From an uncultured Mailhella sp. (lineage in GTDB: Bacteria; Desulfobacterota; Desulfovibrionia; Desulfovibrionales; Desulfovibrionaceae), in assembly GCA_948482415.1 (NCBI GenBank), contig CAOMFZ010000031.1, forward strand, positions 1-16,039: a stretch of DNA of 16,039 bases, written 5' to 3'. The position numbers were made by a program, and so were the translations under genes. This document shows, piece after piece, positions 1 through 6,272 of the stretch. How positions within the stretch are numbered: the stretch's first letter is position 1; each line of letters begins with the position of its first letter. The notes beneath the pieces were generated by a model. It worked only from the letters and a program-made list of their open reading frames with translations, had not been told where the DNA came from and ran no database searches.

Positions 1-2
1 AT

Positions 3-1931
3 ATGCTCAGCTCCCATAATTTCTTCACCCTCACGCTGAATGGTCACCCCTATGCTGAAACAGGTCCGCTTTATTTTATCCTGGTCTGGCTTTTAGATGC
101 AGTCCCCACAATCAATATGCCGCAGGCTTTCTTTGGCGCGTCTATTCTTTTTGCGGTCTTTTTTGTAGCAAGCACATGGATTTTAGCCCGTGGCTTAGGC
201 TATTCAGGTAAAATTGCCTTCACTGCCGGATTGCTTGCTCTTTCCATGTTTTTCCTTGCAAGCTTTACCAATTACACCCGCATGGATTTACTTTTTGCAG
301 GATTTTTAAACCTGAGTTATGTATGTTTTTACAGAGCCTGGCAAAAAAAATCTGCACCAATCTGGCTTCTTTTTGCCTTTCTTTTCCTCTGCTTTGCGTC
401 CCTCACTTCAACTTTTATTGCGTACGTTTTACCCTTTATTGCCTCAATTTTCTTCTTCCTGTGGACAGCCAAATACAAACGCATCAACAGTGCAGACGGC
501 ATTATCGGATTTCTGCTTTCCATACTGATTATCTTTGGCTGGTTTGCGTATATTTATTTGCAGGGCAGCGGTGAATATATCAGCCTGCTTCTTGAAGAAC
601 AGCTTATCCGGAAATTTTCGCCCCTTGCTTCCTTTAAATCAGAACCTTACTGGTATTATCTGGCAGGACTTCCTCTTGCCCTTTTCCCCTGGGTATTTAT
701 TATTCTTTTTGCGTCATGGGGCTCATGGCTTAAAAATATTCCTCAAGCCTTCAAAAGCCGCAAAGAAAATAATGCAGGTGCATGGCTCATTCTTTTAATC
801 ATTACCCATCTTGTGACCTTCTCCCTTTTCAAAGATAAGAGCTTTTCCAATTTAGTCACAGTTATTCCATTTTTTGCGATTTTATTTGCAAAAAGCCTGC
901 TTAATTTTGGGGCTTTGCGCAGTAAAATCTTTTTCGGATTTTTGGCGCTGCTCACAAGTTTATGCGGGATTTTCTTTATCGTTCTTGAATTTCACGGCTA
1001 TATTCTGGAATACTTGCCAAATCTTTGGATTTTACCAAAAGAAATACCTGCTTTTGTTGACGTGCTGACAACCAATACTTATTTTGGTCTGACCACCATG
1101 GGAGCTATCCTCATTCTTTTAGGCATTCTCTTGTGGTACGGCATAAAACGTCAATTTGCAGGCGGTTCCCTTCTTGTTTATACAATCGGAATCATCCTTA
1201 CTTTACAGCCGCTCAATCTCTTGGTTGCGCCTCAAATGGGAACTGTTTTCAGCACCAAAAACCATGCCTGTGCAATGGCAAAAGTCCATCAGGAAGAAGG
1301 CGCAATTCCAGCCAGCTACAATATTTATCCTGATGTTTTCACCTATTATTACAATGAAGCGCTGAATAAAAATTCATACAGCAAAGCAACTATTGCCGAA
1401 TTCAATTCCGTTGAACCGCTGACAGAATTTTTGCTCAATAATGACAAAGTCGTTCTTGCAATTTCTGAAAAAGATTTTGAACAGCTGCCGTATAAAGACG
1501 AAGCAACTATTCTTGACTATAAACAATGGATTGAACATCAATATATTATCCTCACCTATTGGAACATTTCTTCTCACAAGCCTGGTTTTGAAAAAAGTTC
1601 CGATGAAGATACCGCTAATGAAACAGTGCTTAATGATTCTCATGGATTACTGCCAGATGAAAATAAAAATGCTGTCACAAATCCAGATACAAACTTACAG
1701 CCAAGTGATGAAATAAATTCCCATACCGCAGCTCAAAAACAAACTGAAAATACAAAGGAAAATACGCAGACAGAACAAACTGAACAAGAAGAAATACCAA
1801 GTCCTGCACCTGAAACAGAACCTGCAGCCGAACCGGCAACGGAAAATTCAACGGAGGAACCTGCAGCCGAAAAAACTGTGACGGGTGAACCTGCTCCGGC
1901 AGAACATGCTCAAACAGAAGCTTCTTTATAA
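3..1931 (+). CDS. ArnT/PMT-type membrane glycosyltransferase (5' end outside window)
   Basis: Probable polytopic inner-membrane glycosyltransferase of the ArnT/PMT (GT-83/39-like) superfamily, which moves a sugar from a lipid-linked donor to an envelope acceptor. The first visible residues, ending in NGHPYAETGPLYF, resemble the conserved segment of the first periplasmic loop (usually nGe.y..kpPLyfw). The N-terminal helix and the catalytic acidic residues before it are therefore probably upstream, and the ATG at 3 is unlikely to be the true start. About ten hydrophobic segments follow, up to roughly residue 405, then a soluble part to about 522. The last ~120 residues are a low-complexity tail rich in Glu, Thr, Pro, Ala and Gln with degenerate EPAAEPAT-type repeats, which is unusual for the family. 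plsY starts 21 bases after the stop, so the two are probably co-transcribed. The acceptor and donor cannot be told from the sequence. Confidence 0.75.
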   Translation: MLSSHNFFTLTLNGHPYAETGPLYFILVWLLDAVPTINMPQAFFGASILFAVFFVASTWILARGLGYSGKIAFTAGLLALSMFFLASFTNYTRMDLLFAGFLNLSYVCFYRAWQKKSAPIWLLFAFLFLCFASLTSTFIAYVLPFIASIFFFLWTAKYKRINSADGIIGFLLSILIIFGWFAYIYLQGSGEYISLLLEEQLIRKFSPLASFKSEPYWYYLAGLPLALFPWVFIILFASWGSWLKNIPQAFKSRKENNAGAWLILLIITHLVTFSLFKDKSFSNLVTVIPFFAILFAKSLLNFGALRSKIFFGFLALLTSLCGIFFIVLEFHGYILEYLPNLWILPKEIPAFVDVLTTNTYFGLTTMGAILILLGILLWYGIKRQFAGGSLLVYTIGIILTLQPLNLLVAPQMGTVFSTKNHACAMAKVHQEEGAIPASYNIYPDVFTYYYNEALNKNSYSKATIAEFNSVEPLTEFLLNNDKVVLAISEKDFEQLPYKDEATILDYKQWIEHQYIILTYWNISSHKPGFEKSSDEDTANETVLNDSHGLLPDENKNAVTNPDTNLQPSDEINSHTAAQKQTENTKENTQTEQTEQEEIPSPAPETEPAAEPATENSTEEPAAEKTVTGEPAPAEHAQTEASL

Positions 1932-1952
1932 AAAATTATGGTAGGATAATAC

Positions 1953-2549
1953 ATGGAAATACTTTGGGTTATTATCAGTTTTTTCTGTGGTTCCATTCCC
2001 TTTGCCGTGGTTATTGCAAAAACCTTTAAAGGCATTGACCCGCGCAAAGAGGGAAGCAAAAACCCCGGAACAACCAATGTTGCACGGCTTTGCGGCTTTC
2101 CCTATGGAGTAATGACACTTGTCTGCGATATTTTAAAAGGCACAATTCCTGTTTTTCTCAGCACATATCTTTTTAAACAAACTGCCTGTGAATGGCTGCC
2201 CAGTGCCTGTGCGTTTGCAGCATTTATGGGACATATCAAATCCCCATTTTTAGGCTTTCACGGCGGAAAAGGTGTCGCCACAGGAATTGGAGTATTAATT
2301 CCCTTAGCATTTCCTCCTCTTTTAACCGCTGTTGTTTTCTGCGTCATTGTCATTGCGCTGACAGGCTATGTTTCAGCTGGAGCCTTAACCCTGTACACAA
2401 CCCTGCCATTTTGTTATTATTTCTTTGACAGCAGCCACTGGATACCGCTTTCCCTTGTTATGCTTGCTACTGTTGTTTGGACGCACAGAGCCAACATAAA
2501 ACGCCTTTGCAAAGGTGAAGAAAAATCCTGGCGCAAAAGCAAAAATTAG
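1953..2549 (+). CDS. plsY: Glycerol-3-phosphate acyltransferase PlsY
   Basis: Inner-membrane acyltransferase that moves an acyl group from acyl-phosphate to glycerol-3-phosphate, giving lysophosphatidic acid, the first step of phospholipid synthesis with PlsX. At 198 residues it has the family's usual length. Visible motifs are the N-terminal GSIPFA segment, the glycerol-phosphate loop EGSKNPGTTNVAR (about residues 33-45), the GHIKSPFLGFHGGKGVATG block (about 93-111), and several hydrophobic helices. The start is supported by AGGA seven bases before the ATG. It follows the glycosyltransferase by 21 bases on the same strand. The stop codon TAG at 2547-2549 coincides with the left end of an inverted-repeat element, so the element may have set the exact C-terminus. 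Confidence 0.95.
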   Translation: MEILWVIISFFCGSIPFAVVIAKTFKGIDPRKEGSKNPGTTNVARLCGFPYGVMTLVCDILKGTIPVFLSTYLFKQTACEWLPSACAFAAFMGHIKSPFLGFHGGKGVATGIGVLIPLAFPPLLTAVVFCVIVIALTGYVSAGALTLYTTLPFCYYFFDSSHWIPLSLVMLATVVWTHRANIKRLCKGEEKSWRKSKN

Positions 2550-2681
2550 AACATTTCCAGTAATAATTGCAAATAAATTTATAATAAAGCTTAAAAAGTT
2601 TTGTAAAGGGGTGCAGGGGAAGAAACTTTTACTAAAAGTTTTTCCCCTGCAAAATTCTCAAGATTTATTGGAAATACTCTA
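2547..2681. repeat. MITE-like inverted-repeat element, copy A
   Basis: A short non-coding element bounded by imperfect inverted ends: GAACATTTCC at 2549-2558 and GGAAATACTC at 2670-2679. Each end is flanked by TA (2547-2548 and 2680-2681), which looks like the TA target duplication made by IS630/Tc1-mariner-type transposases. A long hairpin lies inside, with arms GCAGGGGAA and TTCCCCTGC plus an A/T-rich upper stem (2613-2650). A second diverged copy lies at 6273-6410 in the same orientation. The left TA plus the first G of the element forms the plsY stop codon. No transposase is present, so if mobile it would depend on a helper elsewhere. A repeated intergenic hairpin not made by transposition is the alternative. 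Confidence 0.7.
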
Positions 2682-2706
2682 AATACGATATTAAATGCAC
2701 TATACG

Positions 2707-2734
2707 AAAAAAGCCCTTTTACAAGGGCTTTTTT
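2707..2734. terminator. Two-way intrinsic terminator between plsY and nrdG
   Basis: Perfect 12-bp stem: AAAAAAGCCCTT (2707-2718) and AAGGGCTTTTTT (2723-2734) with loop TTAC. It has a T run on either strand, so it can stop transcripts arriving from plsY (plus) and from nrdG (minus). It lies 7 bases beyond the nrdG stop codon, between converging genes. Confidence 0.9.
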
Positions 2735-2741
2735 TCACTTT

Positions 2742-3281
2742 TTATTCTTTCCAGGGATTATTGACAGCCAATTCATAGATTTCCTGATTGGCACTTCCCA
2801 CAAAGGGCTTTTCCAAGGTTTTCAGTTTTTGCACAAAACGTCCTGTGATGACCATATCAACATATTGCAGGATTTCACGGCGCAATTTTGCTTTTTCTTT
2901 TGAGCAAACAGTCAAGAGTTCACCCACTTCATGCCCCGTATAAATAATAATATGCCGTCCTTTTGCCTTGCAAATTTTTACAAGCGTGAGCAATGCTTCT
3001 TCCTGTAAAAAGGGCTCACCGCCGGAAAAAGTGACGCCGCTGGCAAGCTTGCTTTGATATATTTCTTTGTAAACGGATAATGCCGTAACCAGTCTGCCTT
3101 TCGTTTTATCGTGCGTCATTGCATTATGGCAGCCGGGACAATGAAAATCACAGCCCTGAAAAAATACTGTTGTTCGCACTCCCGGTCCGTCTACGACACT
3201 TTCATGCTGGTAGCCAGCCAGCCGAACATACATATTTTCTAAAAGCTCATATTCTTCGGAAGACAAATCTAGTGCTTGCAT
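2742..3281 (-). CDS. nrdG: Anaerobic ribonucleotide reductase activase NrdG
   Basis: Radical SAM enzyme that uses a 4Fe-4S cluster and S-adenosylmethionine to create the glycyl radical on class III ribonucleotide reductase. The cluster motif CDFHCPGC gives CX3CX2C with Cys44, Cys48 and Cys51. DGPGVR just before it and SGGEP (residues 86-90, the SAM-contacting GGE) are typical of NrdG and PFL-activase relatives. The length of 179 residues is slightly above the usual ~155-175 because of an N-terminal extension. The ATG at 3281 overlaps the end of the upstream 58-codon ORF by 13 bases, which suggests translational coupling. Met17 (start at 3233) is a possible alternative. It is the last gene of the nrd operon and is followed by a terminator. 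Confidence 0.93.
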   Translation of the reverse strand: MQALDLSSEEYELLENMYVRLAGYQHESVVDGPGVRTTVFFQGCDFHCPGCHNAMTHDKTKGRLVTALSVYKEIYQSKLASGVTFSGGEPFLQEEALLTLVKICKAKGRHIIIYTGHEVGELLTVCSKEKAKLRREILQYVDMVITGRFVQKLKTLEKPFVGSANQEIYELAVNNPWKE

Positions 3282-3445
3282 ACGCAGTCTTGGCTTGTAA
3301 AATGCTTTACTCTGTCAGCTTCTTCCGCTCTTTTTGCATCATTCCATCTATCCATATCACCGACCAAATATCCGGTTATACGGCGAATGCGTGAAAAATG
3401 CACGCCTTCCCCAATAATTTCGTCTTTTACTTGTTGTGTCTGCAT
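3269..3445 (-). CDS. Separate glycyl-radical segment of class III ribonucleotide reductase (58 aa)
   Basis: Small protein matching the extreme C-terminus of NrdD. Its segment RRITGYLVGDMDRWNDAKR aligns with the E. coli NrdD radical loop RRVCGYLGSPDARPFNAGK, where Gly681 carries the radical; the equivalent here is Gly25. The following EEADRVKH matches E. coli EEVKRRVKH. The protein ends in a CVCKH tail that E. coli NrdD lacks. A strong AAGGAG lies 8 bases before the ATG and overlaps the nrdD stop codon, so it should be translated in its own right. The ORF is in the same frame as nrdD, separated only by TAA and four sense codons. The natural reading is that it docks on the large NrdD body and supplies the radical in trans, comparable in principle to the spare glycyl-radical protein YfiD/GrcA of pyruvate formate-lyase. 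Whether stand-alone forms are common I cannot check. Confidence 0.85.
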   Translation of the reverse strand: MQTQQVKDEIIGEGVHFSRIRRITGYLVGDMDRWNDAKRAEEADRVKHFTSQDCVCKH

Positions 3446-3453
3446 TGTATATG

Positions 3454-3459
3454 CTCCTT
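3454..3459 (-). promoter_or_regulatory. Ribosome binding site of the 58-codon radical-segment gene
   Basis: AAGGAG on the minus strand, overlapping the nrdD TAA (TAAGGAG) and 8 bases ahead of the ATG at 3445. It argues that the ORF after the nrdD stop is a real, independently started gene and not just a readthrough tail. Confidence 0.8.
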
Positions 3460-5809
3460 ATTTATTAGGTAATGTATCGTTTTCTTCCTGTATTGTTGCG
3501 TGAACACGGGCATATTTCGGGTCAGGACTATAGCCCTGTACCTTTTTCAAAACAGATAAAGGCAAGCCCTCTCCGTCATGGCGTCCGCAACGGGGGCAGG
3601 TATCGCCAATAATTCCCACATAGCCGCACACCGGGTCGCGGTCAACAGGGTGATTGATAGAAAAATAGCCCATATCAGCGTCCGCCATTGCTGTCACAAT
3701 AGCTTCAAACGCGTCAATATTGGGGGATAAATCTTCAGCCACTTCAATATAGCTGATTGCCCCAGCCAGACAATACTTATGATAGCCGGCTTCAATCTGG
3801 ATTTTATCCCATGCCCGAATAGGGAAATAAACAGGCACATGGAAAGAATTTGTGAAATAATCACGGTCAGTTATGCCTTCAAGAACTCCAAATCTATCAC
3901 GGGTTAAACGCAGCAGACGCCCGGAACAGCCCTCAGCAGGGCTGGCAATTAAGCTAAAATTAAGCCCCGTACGTTTTGTTTCCTCTTTGCAGGCGTCATA
4001 AAAATATTTAATAATCCGCATGCCCTGCGCATTAATAGCAGCATCTTCTCCGTGGTGCCTGCCAAAAAGAGCAATCAGACATTCTGCAAGTCCGATAAAA
4101 CCAATGGATAAGGTGCCGTGCTTGATGACTTCGCGGATTTCATCATCAGGACGCAAATTTTCACTGCCAATATAAATGCCCTGTCCCATAAGAAAGGGAT
4201 AATTTCTTGCCGTGCGTTTTGCCTGAATTTCAAATCTATCCAATAACTGCGCAAAAACAAGCTCAATATATTGTTTTGCAGTCTCCATAAAGGCTTCAAA
4301 AAGAGCTTCACCTTTGAGAGACGGATTTTCAGCGCGGGCAAGCAAAGCAAGATAAGGCAGGTTTACAGTCGTAAATGATAAATTGCCGCGTCCGGGCGTT
4401 ATTGCCTTGCCGGGGTCATAATCATTGCCAAGAACACGGGTACGGCAGCCCATAACCGCGCAAATAGTTTCAGGCTTGCCGTTATAATACATGCTGTTGA
4501 AACTTGCATCTATGTTATTGAAATTAGGGAATAATCGCTTAGCAGAACAACGGCATGCCAAACGGAATAAATCATAGTTGGGATCGCCCTTTCGATTGAC
4601 GCCCTTTTTCATACTGAAAATAGAAATAGGGAAAATAGGCGTTTCGCCATTGCCAAGTCCCGCTTCTGTGGCAAGGAAAAGATTTTTCGTCACCATTCTG
4701 CCTTCTTCTGAAATATCCATGCCCGTATTCAAAGAAGAAAAAGGAACCTGGCTTCCTGCCCGGGAATTGAGCGTGCAAAGATTATGGATCATGGCTTCCA
4801 TAGCCTGATAGGTATCCTTGTCAGTTTTTTTATAGGCAAAGGCAAGAGCCTTTTCGCCGTCAATTTCAACACCGTATTTCTGTGAAAAATCAGCTAAAAT
4901 ATGCAGTAAAACTTCTCTTGCTTCATCATTGATTAAATGCCGATGTGTTTCGGTATACGTCTTAATGGCAGATTTTACGTCAGCTGTCAGTTCATCATTG
5001 TCAAACTGCGCATCTAAATACAAAAGGATATTTTTGGCATAGGATAAAGCCACATACGGCGCAAGACTAAAATCCAGCGTCGGTATAGACTGTCCGCCAA
5101 ACATTTCATTTTGATTGCTTTGAATAATAATACACACCAGTGTTGCAGCAGAACCAATACTGCCGGGAGAACGCAAAGCCCCATGTCCTGTATTAAAGCC
5201 GGTATCCAGAAGTCTGCCCGCGTCAATTTGCAGACAATTCAAAGTCAGGGCATAAAAATCCATATCATGAATATGGATAATGCCTTCATCATAGGCTTTG
5301 ACATGCTCTTCGCGGATAAGAAATTTTTTATTGAAATCCTTAGCAATTTCACTGCCGTATTTGAGCATGGTACCCATGGTGGAATTGCCGTCAATATTTG
5401 CATTTTCGCGTTTTGTTTCGCAATTTTTACTGTCAGTAAAGGTCAGCTCTTTCATGAGCTTCATCAAAGCCCCTGACGCATCGCGAACATCACTTCTTTT
5501 TTTGCGGTATAAAATATATGCTTTTGCAGTTCTTGCGTGTTGATTTTCAATAAGCACCTTCTCAACACTGTCCTGCACATCTTCAATATTGACCTTATAA
5601 AATTCAATGGAATTATCAGCAAATTCAAGCTCTCCAATGCCATTTTCAAGAATATACGCCTGCACCTTATAAGCTAAAACCCTCGCCATATCTTCGTCAA
5701 CGCCGTCTACAGCCTTGGCAGCTTTAAAAATAGCCGCCTGAATCTTTGCTTCATTATAAGATTCTTTTTTCCCGTCCCGCTTAATAATACTGCTAATCCG
5801 CTTTTCCAT
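3458..5809 (-). CDS. nrdD: Anaerobic ribonucleoside-triphosphate reductase, large body (NrdD without radical loop)
   Basis: Class III ribonucleotide reductase, reducing ribonucleotides to deoxyribonucleotides without oxygen. I start it at the ATG at 5809 (783 residues), with AGGT just upstream. The reading frame runs further 5' but only through the terminator and riboswitch region. Residues 1 to ~95 form an ATP-cone allosteric domain (KRDGKKESYNEAKI). Active-site candidates are Cys192 (LNCLQID) and Cys455 (MGCRT, the thiyl-radical position). Near the C-terminus lies a zinc-type motif with Cys728, Cys738 and Cys741; the place where E. coli has a fourth ligand reads Asp725 (DPVCG). After this motif the protein runs ~40 residues without the usual RRVxGYLG radical loop and stops. 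A weak look-alike, KKVQGYSPDP, is present, but the true loop is in the next ORF. AdoCbl riboswitch control is predicted from the leader. Confidence 0.93.
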   Translation of the reverse strand: MEKRISSIIKRDGKKESYNEAKIQAAIFKAAKAVDGVDEDMARVLAYKVQAYILENGIGELEFADNSIEFYKVNIEDVQDSVEKVLIENQHARTAKAYILYRKKRSDVRDASGALMKLMKELTFTDSKNCETKRENANIDGNSTMGTMLKYGSEIAKDFNKKFLIREEHVKAYDEGIIHIHDMDFYALTLNCLQIDAGRLLDTGFNTGHGALRSPGSIGSAATLVCIIIQSNQNEMFGGQSIPTLDFSLAPYVALSYAKNILLYLDAQFDNDELTADVKSAIKTYTETHRHLINDEAREVLLHILADFSQKYGVEIDGEKALAFAYKKTDKDTYQAMEAMIHNLCTLNSRAGSQVPFSSLNTGMDISEEGRMVTKNLFLATEAGLGNGETPIFPISIFSMKKGVNRKGDPNYDLFRLACRCSAKRLFPNFNNIDASFNSMYYNGKPETICAVMGCRTRVLGNDYDPGKAITPGRGNLSFTTVNLPYLALLARAENPSLKGEALFEAFMETAKQYIELVFAQLLDRFEIQAKRTARNYPFLMGQGIYIGSENLRPDDEIREVIKHGTLSIGFIGLAECLIALFGRHHGEDAAINAQGMRIIKYFYDACKEETKRTGLNFSLIASPAEGCSGRLLRLTRDRFGVLEGITDRDYFTNSFHVPVYFPIRAWDKIQIEAGYHKYCLAGAISYIEVAEDLSPNIDAFEAIVTAMADADMGYFSINHPVDRDPVCGYVGIIGDTCPRCGRHDGEGLPLSVLKKVQGYSPDPKYARVHATIQEENDTLPNK

Positions 5810-5843
5810 ATCTACCTGCAAAAAGTGAAATTCCCCTTTAAAT

Positions 5844-5874
5844 AAAAAAACCTGTATGATCACATACATACAGG
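5844..5874 (-). terminator. Intrinsic terminator of the nrdD leader (riboswitch expression platform)
   Basis: On the minus strand, CCTGTATG (5874-5867) and CATACAGG (5858-5851) form an 8-bp stem with an 8-base loop, followed by seven T residues (5850-5844). It lies between the riboswitch aptamer and the nrdD start, 35 bases from the ATG. An upstream segment, ATATATACAGG (5922-5912), can pair with the terminator's first arm and so prevent it forming. Confidence 0.85.
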
Positions 5875-5922
5875 AGCAGAGTGAAAAATCTTTATCTCCT
5901 CGAAAGATTTTCCTGTATATAT
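5864..5922 (-). promoter_or_regulatory. Predicted antiterminator pairing
   Basis: ATATATACAGG (5922-5912) directly follows the 3' strand of riboswitch stem P1. It can pair with CCTGTATGTAT (5874-5864) in an 11-bp helix with one G-U wobble. The region between folds into its own hairpin (AAATCTTT and AAAGATTT arms), which would cap the helix. This structure and the terminator share the arm 5867-5874, so they exclude each other. Confidence 0.65.
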
Positions 5923-6065
5923 GAGATCGGTCTTCTGGCTTCCCATCACCCATTTTTTGCACCTTCCCAAAAATTCAGTGGCATCTCACAAAAAATGTCC
6001 GGGTCACAGCGGCGGGGTCCGCAACGGATTTACACCGTTTTCCCTGAAGTTCATTGCTTCATCTC
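5923..6065 (-). ncRNA. Cobalamin (AdoCbl) riboswitch aptamer
   Basis: Minus-strand leader RNA with the conserved blocks of the cobalamin riboswitch in the right order. They are GGGAAAACGGTGTAAATCCG, the CGCCGCTGTGACC core, GCCACTG (5982-5976), GGGAAGGTGC, GATGGGAAGCCAG, and the B12 box AGCCAGAAGACCGATC (consensus AGCCAGGAGACCTGCC). Stem P1 is closed by GAGAT (6065-6061) and ATCTC (5927-5923). It lies directly after a predicted promoter and before a terminator and nrdD. In bacteria with both B12-dependent and B12-independent isozymes, such elements commonly turn the B12-independent one off when AdoCbl is available. That fits control of nrdD here. Confidence 0.95.
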
Positions 6066-6072
6066 TTCTTTT

Positions 6073-6100
6073 TTTATAGGCATATTTTTTGAAAAGTCAA
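6073..6100 (-). promoter_or_regulatory. Sigma-70-like promoter of the nrd operon
   Basis: On the minus strand, TTGACT (6100-6095) and TATAAA (6078-6073) are separated by 16 bases. Each hexamer matches the consensus at five of six positions. Transcription would start near 6066, at the first base pairs of the riboswitch, so the aptamer is at the very 5' end of the transcript. Confidence 0.75.
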
Positions 6101-6272
6101 ACAGGCAAAAAATTTTTAAGCATAATCTTTTTACATAGTTATAGGAACATTTTCTTATTATTAATCATTCTTTTAATAAATTATTAACATAATTTCAGGT
6201 AATTATTATGCTTAAAAACTTAAACAAAATTTTATTAAAAAAGTCTGGAAAAAATCTAGAGTATTTCGGAAA
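6101..6272. other. AT-rich non-coding spacer with a 14-bp inverted repeat
   Basis: No gene is visible here. The spacer holds a perfect 14-bp inverted repeat, TTTTTAAGCATAAT (6113-6126) and ATTATGCTTAAAAA (6205-6218), separated by 78 bases. It also holds a short palindromic stretch, TAGAGTATTTCGGAAATA (6257-6274), resembling two fused ends of the element that begins at 6273. I see no NrdR box or FNR site. Confidence 0.6.

Noticed and set aside
3458..3600. KKVQGYSPDP near the NrdD C-terminus as the glycyl-radical loop
   Set aside because: It lacks the GYLxG and downstream NxxKxxE..RVKH context, which is complete in the next ORF. At most it is a degenerate relic.
5810..5962. 51-codon N-terminal extension of nrdD
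   Set aside because: It would be read through the terminator and into the riboswitch P1 region. The ATP-cone begins exactly at the ATG at 5809.
6095..6106. TTGA-CTTT-TCAA on the minus strand as an FNR-type site near the nrd promoter
   Set aside because: The half-site spacing is two bases short of the FNR consensus, and the sequence is explained as the -35 box.
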